DNA of 35,193 nucleotides, taken from positions 1 to 35,193 of the forward strand of contig MPMZ01000029.1 of NCBI GenBank assembly GCA_002238765.1. The letters run 5' to 3'. Under the pieces are notes generated by a model, which saw nothing but the letters and a program-made list of their open reading frames with translations, did not search any database and was not told where the DNA came from. Origin of the DNA: Nitrospira sp. bin75. Lineage in GTDB: Bacteria > Nitrospirota > Nitrospiria > Nitrospirales > UBA8639. A program made the position numbers and the translations under genes. Shown in pieces: positions 14,971-23,173 of the stretch. Each line of letters opens with the position of its first letter. The stretch's first letter is position 1.

Positions 14971-16865
14971 CAGACGTTCGCCAATTCTTCGGAACTCTCC
15001 TCAGGCGCAATGCGGAATTGCAGGGCCGGCAGTTTGTTGGTGCCGAAATGGGCCACGTAGAGAAAGACGTATTCACGGATGTAGATCTTCAAATCCCAGC
15101 CGGCGTAATGATTCTGCTCGAACTCTTCAAACACGCGTTCGGCGTCCTCGACACCCAGCCCCTCCTTCACGGTGAAGTAATAATCCAGAGCCAGGTCCCA
15201 TTCGGGGTTTTTGTAGAACGTAATGCCCCACCGCTCCGGGTCCTTGGCTACCGGGGTATGCTTGCTGAGATCGAACGTGCCGAAACCGATGGAATGCACG
15301 TGCTTTTTGTTGTCTTCCAGGAATTGCATGGAAAACTTCGCGTCTTCATACCGCTCGCCCGGGAACCCGAAAAATCCCATAATGTGATTCCAGACCCCGT
15401 GCTTCGAGGAGAGTTCCAGGCTCCGTTCAATCACGTCGGTGGTCGTGGCCTTATCCATGAGTTTCAGGACCCGCTCGCTGCCGGATTCATAACCCATGTG
15501 CAGGAACTTGCACCCTGAATCCTCGGCATCCTGCCACACCTCGTCATCCAACAGGCTCTTCTCGAAGCGGATGTGCGTGGTCCACGCAATGCCCAACTGG
15601 TGTTCCTTGAGTTGCCGGGTCAGTTTACGGAAGAGGGCCGGCGGATAGGATTCATCGGTGAAGTGAAAATGCCGCGTCTGATATTTGTCGCGGAGGAATC
15701 GAACCTCCTCGATAATTTCCTGGATCTTCTTGGTCCGGTAGCCGGCCGTGTACCCCTCGCCATGATCGCAAAACTCGCACCGTCCCCAATAGCACCCGCG
15801 CGTGGCGAGATAGGGTAGAACGGGTTCCGGCACGAAGTACCGGTCCATCGGCAGCCCGTCGAAATCCGGAGGCGGCAGGTCCGCCATGTTCTCGGAGGAG
15901 GTCACCGGCGACGTATGAATCCCAGAATCATCCTGCCACAGGAGGTTCGGAATTTCGTTGAAATCCCGATCGGTACCGATGGCTTCCACCAATTGCAGAA
16001 ACGCCGTTTCACCTTCGTACACCACCGCACTGTCGAACAGCGCAAACAGCTTGGGCGTCGTGGGCAGCACGTCGCGCAACCGGGTCACGGTATTGCCGCC
16101 GATGGTCACGTGGATCTCGGGAAACTGCTCCTTGATCATGGCGCAGAAGGTCATGGTCGAAAACAGTTGCTGCCGCAACACGATCGAGATGCCGATGACG
16201 TCCGGCTGTTCTTCAACAATGGCCGGCTTCACGATGTGGTCGAATACGTCGCGATAGACGTTGACCTGCGTATCTTCGACCGCGGCCAGGACCTCCGAGG
16301 ACATGAAGAGCTTGTACGACAGGTCCGTTTCCATCGGGGGCATGCAAATGCGCGCGGGCGCGTAGACCAGCGAAATGGTCGAGGTCACGTCCCGAAACAC
16401 GTTCATGGCCCATTCGAGTTTCGCCGCGTCGTAGAAATCCGGTGAACGGATGATCGCCTTGGCGCGCTCCGCCTGTTCGATCAAATCCGCCATCCGGGAA
16501 CGGGTGCATTCGCACAAGGCCAATTGCAACTGGGTTTCTTCCTCCGAGAGGCCCCGGTCCCGGGCCAGTCGTTTCAAACGATCCAGTTGCTGGGGCACGC
16601 GTTTCAACACGCGCTTGAGAAAATCCGCGCTGAAATACCAGTCGTACATCTCGAGGTTGACGTCCTTCTGCACCACGTCATGCCCCGCACGACGCAGGAA
16701 CGCCGTCAACGTCGGGAGACTCAGATAGGGCTCGGAGGGATACCAATCCGGGGGGAACAGCAGCATGACCTTCTTCTTAGGCCCGCCATTTTCCTCGGAT
16801 TCCGTGCGCCGCCGCTTCAGGAGTTCCGGGCTGATCAGCCCGCCTTTGTCATAATCAATTCTCAT
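14970..16865 (-). CDS. cobalamin-binding-type radical SAM protein (paralog A)
   Basis: About 631 residues from the ATG at 16865, which has a GGAG site 8 bases upstream. A longer reading frame from a TTG at 16919 exists but is less likely. The architecture is the same as the downstream gene: 'MLLFPPDWYPSEPYLSLPTL', 'DVIGISIVLRQQLFSTMTF', 'FPEIHVTIGGNTVTRL'. The cluster motif is Cys358, 363 and 366 ('RGCYWGRCEFCDHG'), also CX4CX2C. 'FTDESYPPALFRK' and 'LHMGYESGSERVLKLMDK' follow. The two paralogs share many motifs along their length and probably arose by tandem duplication. They may act as a heterodimer or on related substrates; this is inference. Confidence 0.85.
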   Translation of the reverse strand: MRIDYDKGGLISPELLKRRRTESEENGGPKKKVMLLFPPDWYPSEPYLSLPTLTAFLRRAGHDVVQKDVNLEMYDWYFSADFLKRVLKRVPQQLDRLKRLARDRGLSEEETQLQLALCECTRSRMADLIEQAERAKAIIRSPDFYDAAKLEWAMNVFRDVTSTISLVYAPARICMPPMETDLSYKLFMSSEVLAAVEDTQVNVYRDVFDHIVKPAIVEEQPDVIGISIVLRQQLFSTMTFCAMIKEQFPEIHVTIGGNTVTRLRDVLPTTPKLFALFDSAVVYEGETAFLQLVEAIGTDRDFNEIPNLLWQDDSGIHTSPVTSSENMADLPPPDFDGLPMDRYFVPEPVLPYLATRGCYWGRCEFCDHGEGYTAGYRTKKIQEIIEEVRFLRDKYQTRHFHFTDESYPPALFRKLTRQLKEHQLGIAWTTHIRFEKSLLDDEVWQDAEDSGCKFLHMGYESGSERVLKLMDKATTTDVIERSLELSSKHGVWNHIMGFFGFPGERYEDAKFSMQFLEDNKKHVHSIGFGTFDLSKHTPVAKDPERWGITFYKNPEWDLALDYYFTVKEGLGVEDAERVFEEFEQNHYAGWDLKIYIREYVFLYVAHFGTNKLPALQFRIAPEESSEELANV

Positions 16866-17041
16866 GCTCGTCACTCCACGGGGCCGAATCCGGACGAAAG
16901 AAAAGACTGGTCCGGACAAGAGCCCCCTTGATGTCGGGTATTCTATTCTTTAGGGAAAAAGCGGTCAAGGATGACCACGTTGGTACTTTGTGCTATGATG
17001 TGCCGTGTAAATCAACCGATCGACATTGTGAAGGATGGCAG

Positions 17042-17248
17042 ATGAAACACGTTCCTGCTCACTACGATGGTACAAAAGTCGTCTTGGACGAACCCGTCAC
17101 GCTTCCCGTCAACACACCCCTTGAGGTAGTGGTTCCTGATTCCCCCGAAGAGAGTACCCAACTCCGGGAAGAAAGTTTTCTCGCGTCCCTGCCGGTCTTG
17201 ACCAGGATCTGGACAAACTCGGCCGATGCCGAATATGACAAGCGATGA
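17042..17248 (+). CDS. AF2212/DUF104-type antitoxin
   Basis: A 68-residue protein starting 'MKHVPAHYDGTKVVLDEPV' and continuing 'TLPVNTPLEVVVPD', the beta-strand layout of the AF2212-like (UPF0165/DUF104) antitoxins. A C-terminal helix ends 'WTNSADAEYDKR', like the toxin-contacting tails of such antitoxins. An AAGGA site lies about 8 bases upstream of the ATG at 17042; a longer upstream frame reading is not credible. Its stop overlaps the ATG of a decayed MazF-like toxin (ATGA), so it seems to be an orphaned antitoxin. It marks the left edge of the defence island. Confidence 0.8.
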   Translation: MKHVPAHYDGTKVVLDEPVTLPVNTPLEVVVPDSPEESTQLREESFLASLPVLTRIWTNSADAEYDKR

Positions 17249-17349
17249 GCAGGGAGACGTCGTTCTTGCCGCCTTTTGGCCGGGTGGCCTCTTCCGATCT
17301 GCTCAAACTTGAGCAAGCACTCCGCCTGTGGTTCGGCCTTTCCGGTTAG
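17245..17349 (+). pseudogene. remnant of a MazF/PemK-like toxin gene
   Basis: The ATG at 17245 overlaps the antitoxin stop, but the frame runs only 34 codons. It reads 'PPFGRVASSDLLKLEQAL', while a neighbouring frame from 17253 reads GDVVLAAF, the typical start of a MazF/PemK strand 1. Together they look like a toxin N-terminus ('GDVVLAxFPFGRVASSD...') broken by small indels. The body of the toxin (about 70 residues) is missing. A repeat follows immediately. The call rests on this short match. Confidence 0.4.
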
Positions 17350-17572
17350 ACTCATACACGACCCATACCCTCTTCTGTCATTCTCGACACTTGTCCCCGA
17401 CATCCTTAATCGGGGATCCAGGCGATTCATAAGAATCCAGCGTCTTTGTCGTTGGTCTTTGTAGCCGCGCCATCTCATGGCGCTTTCTTCCAGGCGCCTC
17501 TCCGAGCGGCATGAGGGGCCGCTTAAGTCCTGTACGTAACACTAATCATAAAATGACGAACGGCACGCAAAG

Positions 17573-17643
17573 TGTACAAAATGTACGATTTTGTACATTG
17601 TGTACAAAATGTAACATTCGTAATGTTTTGTACACAATGTACA
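17573..17643. promoter_or_regulatory. nested GTAC-based inverted repeats
   Basis: A perfect 18-bp inverted repeat has arms 17592-17609 (tgtacattgtgtacaaaa) and 17626-17643 with a 16-base loop. An overlapping 9-bp one (tgtacaaaa/ttttgtaca) has arms 17573-17581 and 17589-17597. At least five TGTAC boxes lie between 17531 and 17643. It is far more AT-rich than the flanks. It could be a multi-site operator, an origin-like iteron set, or a decayed mobile element. Confidence 0.65.
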
Positions 17644-17674
17644 GTTTGCAAACAATGAAACCATTTGGCAGCGT

Positions 17675-17748
17675 GTCGGATTACGCTACGCCTGTCCCGC
17701 CTGTCCTGAACGAAGTCGAAGGAAGCATAGTCGAAGGGCTAATCCGAC
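17675..17748. repeat. composite repeat: one dispersed repeat inserted in another
   Basis: GTCGGATTA at 17675-17683 and TAATCCGAC at 17740-17748 are the arms of the common palindrome. Between them lies a 'tgtcctgaacgaagtcgaagg' type repeat, the inverse of that at 12884. This looks like a nested insertion. Confidence 0.6.
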
Positions 17749-17945
17749 CTATTCGCTGACATTATTGAGAAGACAGCCAACACAGCTACCATTTCGAGCG
17801 AAGCGAGCAATCTGCTTCTTCTTATTCTGTCATTCTCGACATCTTTAATCGAGAATCCAGCGTCTTTGTCGTTGGTCTTTGTCGACCGCGCCATTCTTGC
17901 TCGGAGTCAGAGACATATCTCAAGCTGACTCCCTGGGCAGAATCT

Positions 17946-17975
17946 TTGATATGCATCAGTAATATCAACTATTAT
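17946..17975 (+). promoter_or_regulatory. promoter with overlapping operator-like palindrome for the DUF262 operon
   Basis: TTGATA (17946-17951) and TATTAT (17970-17975) are spaced by 18 bases. TTGATAT at 17946-17952 and ATATCAA at 17962-17968 form a perfect inverted repeat with a 9-base spacer covering the -35 and the spacer. A GGAG-rich ribosome site and the ATG at 18009 follow. A regulator binding here would block the polymerase. Confidence 0.55.
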
Positions 17976-18008
17976 AGGGGCACTCTAAAAGGAGAGGGGG
18001 GAATCGAA

Positions 18009-19232
18009 ATGGACCTGGATTCTGACGTTGTTGAAATGACGGAACTTACCAAAGAACCCTTGGAAGATATTGAGCAAGGAGGCGTTGAGCAGGAGAACGT
18101 TGAAGGACCAGATCCTCCAGGCTCTTCTCTTCCAATCAAAGAGCCATTCGATCCCACGAACATCAACATCGTCACTAAAAATCCCGTCGTTGATCTGATA
18201 ATAAAAAGAATCGTCCGTCATGAAATAGACCTGAATCCCGACTTTCAACGTCACCCAGACGTCTGGGACAGAAAAAGAAAAAGCAGGCTCATCGAGTCAC
18301 TCCTGTTGTGCATTCCCATACCGGTGTTCTACATGGCGGCGGACGAAGAAGACACATGGCAGGTCGTCGATGGCCTGCAACGGCTGGACACCTTAAAACT
18401 TTTCATTCTCGACAAGAAACTTCGTTTGCGCGGGCTGGAATACCTGAATCAATTTGAAAACCATTCTTATGACGATCTCCCTCGTCCCATGCAGAGACGC
18501 CTCAACGAGACAGAGCTTTTCTGTCACGTCATTCAGCCTGGCACACCCCGAGAAGTCATGTTCAACGTTTTCAAACGCATCAATACCGGCGGCAAACCTC
18601 TGTCGCTACAGGAAATTCGACATGCCTTAAACCCCGGAAGAGCAAGGGACCGCATCAACGAATTAGCAACGGACCAAACGTTTTTGGAGGCAACCACCAA
18701 TAGCGTGAGTACGAAACGCATGGCTGACCGTGAATGCGTACTGCGATTCATCGCATTTCACTTACAGCCATTAAATGCTTACAAGGGTGATCTGGACGCC
18801 TTTCTCGTAAAGGCTATGGAATCCTTGAATAAAGACGTGAGCGAAGAACAATGGGCTTTACTGAGCGCTGATTTCCGTCGTGCGATGAGATTGGCCACTG
18901 CTCTGTTTGGTACCGAGGCCTTCCGCAAGCCACCCAAGAAACGCAGGAGTAGGCATAGGGATGCGTTGGCCGACGAACTGAGCCTCGTCGACGAACGCAG
19001 AAGTCCCATCAACAAGCCCCTGTTTGAAAGCTGGTCTGTCAATTTGGCGCGCTTGGACGAATCTCAAGGTCAACGCCTCATAAAGCAACGAGAAACCGTT
19101 CAAAACCGTTTCCTCTCTCTGATAAGACAAGATAAATTCGTGGAAAGTATAAGCATAGGGACTCAATGGGATGAGCAAGTCCGTACTCGCTTTGAAGAGA
19201 TCGAAACACTCCTCCGGGAGGTGTTGGAATGA
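18009..19232 (+). CDS. DUF262 (GmrS-like, ParB-related) protein
   Basis: About 407 residues from the ATG at 18009; a TTG frame start at 17946 lies inside the predicted -35 and is rejected. An acidic N-terminal stretch leads to the DUF262 domain, with 'IDLNPDFQRHPDVWDRKRKSRLIESLL', 'WQVVDGLQRLDTL' (DGLQR at about 121-125 where family members usually have DGQQR) and 'FKRINTGGKPLSLQEIRHAL' (about 186-205). DUF262 proteins, such as the GmrS half of type IV GmrSD, are ParB-like NTPases in phage defence. There is no DUF1524 HNH nuclease here. It overlaps the AAA gene by 4 bases (ATGA), so it is the first gene of a coupled operon. Confidence 0.88.
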   Translation: MDLDSDVVEMTELTKEPLEDIEQGGVEQENVEGPDPPGSSLPIKEPFDPTNINIVTKNPVVDLIIKRIVRHEIDLNPDFQRHPDVWDRKRKSRLIESLLLCIPIPVFYMAADEEDTWQVVDGLQRLDTLKLFILDKKLRLRGLEYLNQFENHSYDDLPRPMQRRLNETELFCHVIQPGTPREVMFNVFKRINTGGKPLSLQEIRHALNPGRARDRINELATDQTFLEATTNSVSTKRMADRECVLRFIAFHLQPLNAYKGDLDAFLVKAMESLNKDVSEEQWALLSADFRRAMRLATALFGTEAFRKPPKKRRSRHRDALADELSLVDERRSPINKPLFESWSVNLARLDESQGQRLIKQRETVQNRFLSLIRQDKFVESISIGTQWDEQVRTRFEEIETLLREVLE

Positions 19233-20341
19233 TTACTCGAATACGAATGAGAAATTTTAAATGTTTCAAGGAGTCAGAGTTGCCACTCGATGGGCTGACG
19301 GTTCTGGCCGGCTTGAACGGCACAGGGAAAAGCAGCGTCATACAGGCACTCTTGCTGCTCCGTCAATCTGGTCTTGACGAAAAAGGTTTCCCTGGAGTTT
19401 TACGCTGGCAAGGCAAGCTGGTCGACACAGGCTCGTTTAGCGACGTCCTCTACGAAGGTGCCGAGCAAGACGTCATTGAACTGGAGGCCGAATTCGACAA
19501 GATTAAACGCATCAAGATAAGTGTGACGATAGACGATTTTCAAACGCCTTCTGCGAGGATCACGAATTCCGAAAGCGTTGAAGACACCTCACTGTATAGA
19601 CGATCCATGTACTATCTGAGTGCCGATCGTTTGGGGCCACAAAAGACACTGCCATTTTTTGAGCAAGGGCATGAATCAAATACGCCCTTGGGCAAGAATG
19701 GAGAACATGTGCTCTGGTTTTTGGAAAAATACGACGGAAAGATAATCCCGGAGAATCTTAGACATGCAGACGCAGATCAAACAACTCTGCTTTCACAGAC
19801 CAATGCGTGGCTCAAGGTCATCAGTCCGGGGGCCAAACTCAATATCACTACCATGCCGAAAGCGGATGTCGCCTTGGCAGGTTTTGCCTTCTCCAGACAG
19901 CGGGACGTTATGACAAAACCCTTTCGGGCAACTAACGTCGGATTCGGATTGAGTTATGCTCTGCCTCTGATTGTCGCGTTGCTGGCTGCTCAGAATGACG
20001 ACTTGGTGATCATCGAGAATCCTGAAGCCCATCTTCATCCTGGCGGACAGACTCGATTGGCGGAACTCGCGGCAAGGGCTACTTCAGCAGGGACGCAAGT
20101 TATCCTGGAAACTCACAGCGACCATATTCTGGACGGGCTGCGTCTGGCAGTTCGTCGTGCCATCATCAGACCGGAAGAGGTTGCTCTGCATTACTTTCAG
20201 CGAAAAGGTTTGGATACCGAAGTCACCACGCCTGTCATAAGGCCGGATGGCCGATTGGACATCTGGCCAGAGGGTTTCTTCGATCAGCACGAGAAGAATC
20301 TGTCATCACTCATAGCACACCAACAGGATACCGGGGGTTGA
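19229..20341 (+). CDS. AAA-family SMC/RecF-like ATPase with DUF3696-type tail
   Basis: A 370-residue ABC/SMC-type ATPase. It opens 'ITRIRMRNFKCFKESELPL' and has Walker A 'GLNGTGKSS' (residues 28-36). The signature-like 'NVGFGLSYALPLI' is near 237, and Walker B 'DLVIIENPEAHLHP' near 259-272 includes the Glu. 'LETHSDHILDGLR' follows. The C-terminus 'PDGRLDIWPEGFFDQHEKNL' is the DUF3696 hallmark. Such ATPases are recurrent in anti-phage systems, usually with an effector encoded beside them. Its ATG overlaps the DUF262 stop, and the next gene starts one base after its own stop. ATP-driven sensing for the partner proteins is inferred. Confidence 0.88.
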   Translation: MITRIRMRNFKCFKESELPLDGLTVLAGLNGTGKSSVIQALLLLRQSGLDEKGFPGVLRWQGKLVDTGSFSDVLYEGAEQDVIELEAEFDKIKRIKISVTIDDFQTPSARITNSESVEDTSLYRRSMYYLSADRLGPQKTLPFFEQGHESNTPLGKNGEHVLWFLEKYDGKIIPENLRHADADQTTLLSQTNAWLKVISPGAKLNITTMPKADVALAGFAFSRQRDVMTKPFRATNVGFGLSYALPLIVALLAAQNDDLVIIENPEAHLHPGGQTRLAELAARATSAGTQVILETHSDHILDGLRLAVRRAIIRPEEVALHYFQRKGLDTEVTTPVIRPDGRLDIWPEGFFDQHEKNLSSLIAHQQDTGG

Positions 20342-20342
20342 A

Positions 20343-21281
20343 GTGATCCTGGTATTCAACGAGCTTTCCGCTCACAATGTCGCACCATCTCGTCATCAAG
20401 CAAGAGAACGAACAACGAATTTGATCCGGGCCGTGGCGGCGTTGGCGAGCGGCCAATCCACGACACTCGTTTCGATTGATGACACGATATACCAGACTCC
20501 ATTAGCGGAGGGTTATACAGTGTCTCAGTGGTCATACGATGAACGAGTCGATCACGATTTGAGAAATTTCTTTTTGAAGATTTCAACAAAGATAAGTTTC
20601 GAGCAGGACGTATCCGAGGCCGTCAAGGAACAGTTCTCCCTTTCGGAATTCCATTTCCAGCAACAAGAAGCAGGCGGCTTGGGGCTTGCATGGCTACTGA
20701 AAACGACTGCTGCAAGTCTACCTTCCGAAGAATACTGGCTGCGAACCCACATCCCAGTACATCGTAAATGGCTTGAGAGCACAGGAACGGAACGGGAAAA
20801 AGATGTAAGGGTGCTCAACCTTTCGGAAATGACTCACGTTCCAGTTGTTTTCGACGAATTGACTGGAAAAGCTCAAGGAGTTCTGAGAGACGAGCCGGTG
20901 AAATTGGCGGAAAGAAAAGCCGATTGTTTTCCACACCTGACGTTCGGACTGGACGTGAATACTCAAATAGCTGCACTTTCTGTTGAAATTTTACGTATGG
21001 CAATAGCCAAGTTGATTGTCCTGGATACAGCGGTACGAAATTGGCGACGTGAAGGGACAGATGAACCGGTATTGCCGAAGGTCAACCCAGAGAGTGAAGC
21101 AACCATGCAGCAATATGGAAGAGAACGGGAATTCCAATGCGCCAGCGGCGAGAAAAAAGTCTTCAATCTGCACGCCATGATTGGCAGCGGACATCGCATC
21201 CATTTACGAATCGACAAACAAATCAAGTCACTGGAGATTGGTTATATTGGGGAACATCTTCCTACGGCAAGATTTCATTAG
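20343..21281 (+). CDS. unrecognised third protein of the DUF262-AAA operon
   Basis: A 312-residue protein from a GTG start one base after the ATPase stop; the purine run 'gggggttgaa' is the only ribosome site. I do not recognise a family. It opens 'ILVFNELSAHNVAPSRHQA', with helical stretches in the middle and no membrane segment. The C-terminal 60 residues ('REREFQCASGEKKVFNLHAM', 'GHRIHLRID', 'EIGYIGEHLPTARF') look beta-rich and basic with several His, as in an effector or nucleic-acid-binding domain. The strict linkage points to it being the effector of the system. That role is inferred from context only. Confidence 0.6.
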   Translation: MILVFNELSAHNVAPSRHQARERTTNLIRAVAALASGQSTTLVSIDDTIYQTPLAEGYTVSQWSYDERVDHDLRNFFLKISTKISFEQDVSEAVKEQFSLSEFHFQQQEAGGLGLAWLLKTTAASLPSEEYWLRTHIPVHRKWLESTGTEREKDVRVLNLSEMTHVPVVFDELTGKAQGVLRDEPVKLAERKADCFPHLTFGLDVNTQIAALSVEILRMAIAKLIVLDTAVRNWRREGTDEPVLPKVNPESEATMQQYGREREFQCASGEKKVFNLHAMIGSGHRIHLRIDKQIKSLEIGYIGEHLPTARFH

Positions 21282-21330
21282 AGCCTCTTTTCATTCACAC
21301 CCGAGGTTGTGTGTAAATTTGTGAATCTGT

Positions 21331-22968
21331 ATGCCGACCCTTGATTTCAAAGGCAAACAACTCGTTTACGCTCACCACCTGACCGTCCCTTCACGGACAC
21401 TTGAGCCGGATGCCCGAAAGTCCCTTCCACTGAAAGGCAGCAAGCCTTCCCTCGACGACAATTTGATCATTCATGGCGACAACCTGCACGCGCTCAAGGC
21501 TCTGATGCCGCGCTATGCCGGACGAGTAAACTGCATCTATATCGACCCACCCTACAACACCGGCAACGAAGGCTGGATCTACAACGACAACGTAAACAGC
21601 CCGATGATGCAGGAGTGGCTGAAAGGCAAAAGCCCGGTGGACGGCGAAGACCTGGAGAGACACGATAAATGGCTCTGCATGATGTGGCCTCGGCTGCACC
21701 TGTTGCGCGAACTGCTGGCCGAAGACGGGGTGCTTTTTATTTCCATCGACGACAATGAACAGCACCGCTTGCGGATGATGATGGATGAGATTTTCAGTGG
21801 AGAGAACTTCGTCGCGACAATCATTTGGGAAAAAGTTTACTCACCGAAGAGCAGTGCGAAGCATTTCTCGGAAAATCATGATTTCATTGTCGCATACGCC
21901 AGAAACAAGGAAGAGTTCAAACTCGGACTGCTCCCACGAACTGAAGAAGCCGACTCGCGCTACGCCAATCCCGACAATGACCCGCGTGGAATGTGGAAAC
22001 CCAGCGATCTTTCAGCGCGCAATCCCTACAGTAAGGGAACATATTCCATAAAATGCCCACGTGGCCGTGTGATAAAGAGTCCTCCACCTGGCAATTTTTG
22101 GCGTTACTCGGAGGAGAAATTTTGGGAATTGGACAGGGACAATCGAATTTGGTGGGGTGAAGACCGGAACCAAGTACCAGCCATCAAACGATTTCTCTCC
22201 GAAGTAAAACAAGGCTTGGTGCCGGAGACAATCTGGACATACAAGGAGGTTGGTCATACCCAAGACGCAAAGAAAACACTCCTTCAGATTTTTCCCAAAG
22301 ACTTTCCAGACTTTACGACAACCAAGCCCGTGGAATTGCTGACCAGGATCATTCGTCTCTCGACAGATAAAGACTCCATCATCCTCGACTCCTTTGCCGG
22401 TTCTGGCACGACCGCCCACGCCGTACTCGCCTTGAACAAGGAAGACGGCGGCAACCGCAAGTTCATCCTGGCGGAATGTGAAGACTATGCCGACACAATC
22501 ACCGCCGAGCGGGTCCGCCGCGTCATCAAAGGCCTACCGAAGGCCAAAGACGAAAACCTGAAAAACGGGTTAGGCGGCAGCTTCACGTATTGCACGCTGG
22601 GTGATGAAATCAGCCCTGAGAAAATGCTCACCGGAGAGAACCTGCCGGACTACGAAACCCTGGCCCGCCACCTCGTGTACACCGCAACCGGCCAGGCACC
22701 GGACAAACTCCGCAAGGATCACGACAAAGACGGTTTCTTCTACGAAACAAGCGACAAACTGTTTTATCTGATATACGAACCAAATCTCGCCTTCCTGCGT
22801 AGCGCCGACTCCGCCTTGAACAGCGACCGCGCCGAACGTATCGCCAAGCAGACCAAGAAAAAGAAGAAAACCACCGTCGTCTTCGCCACCCACAAATTCA
22901 TGGGCCAGAAGGAATTGACCCAGATGAGCATCACGTTCTGCGGATTGCCGTATGGCGTCTCTGTCTAG
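21331..22968 (+). CDS. type III-like adenine-specific DNA methyltransferase (Mod)
   Basis: A 545-residue beta-class N6-adenine (or N4-cytosine) methyltransferase. Motif IV DPPYNTG (about 72-78) precedes motif I FAGSGTTAHAV (about 355-365), the beta-class order. 'LLAEDGVLFISIDDNEQHRLR' and 'DFIVAYARN' are standard Mod segments. About 160-330 would hold the target-recognition part. The tail 'KFMGQKELTQMSITFCGLPYG' recurs in type III Mod proteins. It provides protection and recognition to the Res subunit at 26061, but 3 kb of other genes separates them, which is unusual. There is no clear ribosome site before the ATG, and it starts 49 bases after the DUF262 operon. Confidence 0.9.
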   Translation: MPTLDFKGKQLVYAHHLTVPSRTLEPDARKSLPLKGSKPSLDDNLIIHGDNLHALKALMPRYAGRVNCIYIDPPYNTGNEGWIYNDNVNSPMMQEWLKGKSPVDGEDLERHDKWLCMMWPRLHLLRELLAEDGVLFISIDDNEQHRLRMMMDEIFSGENFVATIIWEKVYSPKSSAKHFSENHDFIVAYARNKEEFKLGLLPRTEEADSRYANPDNDPRGMWKPSDLSARNPYSKGTYSIKCPRGRVIKSPPPGNFWRYSEEKFWELDRDNRIWWGEDRNQVPAIKRFLSEVKQGLVPETIWTYKEVGHTQDAKKTLLQIFPKDFPDFTTTKPVELLTRIIRLSTDKDSIILDSFAGSGTTAHAVLALNKEDGGNRKFILAECEDYADTITAERVRRVIKGLPKAKDENLKNGLGGSFTYCTLGDEISPEKMLTGENLPDYETLARHLVYTATGQAPDKLRKDHDKDGFFYETSDKLFYLIYEPNLAFLRSADSALNSDRAERIAKQTKKKKKTTVVFATHKFMGQKELTQMSITFCGLPYGVSV

Positions 22969-23173
22969 AAATGCGTTAAGATTGGTCGCGTTTTTATCAA
23001 GAATTGTTTCCTCGCCGATGAACAAAGACGGGCTTTGCTTGATGAACCTAAACGGATTGAATGCTCTGCAATGTCCCTCTTGCGGAATATATGAAGCAAG
23101 GATGTCAATGGTCTTGAACTCACGGCACGTTTATGCATAGTCCGATACACTTACTCACAAAGAGAGAACGCAT

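Larger units (their letters stand above)
17385..17893. repeat. pair of GGATCC-type repeats with an exact 31-base match
   Basis: An exact 31-base direct repeat beginning 'agaatccagcgtctttg' occurs at 17432-17462 and 17852-17882, 420 bases apart. Both are preceded by 'tctgtcattctcgacA' and followed by 'cgcgccat'. They flank the GTAC-rich inverted repeat. They belong to the dispersed repeat also seen at 832-935. Confidence 0.75.

Noticed and set aside
16866-16919. TTG start giving 18 extra residues to the radical SAM protein
   Set aside because: The ATG at 16865 has a better ribosome site, and the extra residues do not match the family start.
17511-17759. 82-codon open frame through the GTAC hairpin
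   Set aside because: It translates the inverted repeat and dispersed repeats, so it is not a credible protein.
17946-18008. TTG start for the DUF262 gene
   Set aside because: It overlaps the predicted -35 and the palindrome; the ATG at 18009 is better supported.
22952-23140. 62-codon open frame after the methyltransferase stop
   Set aside because: Overlaps the mod end, has no recognisable family and no good ribosome site. I treat 22969-23173 as non-coding.
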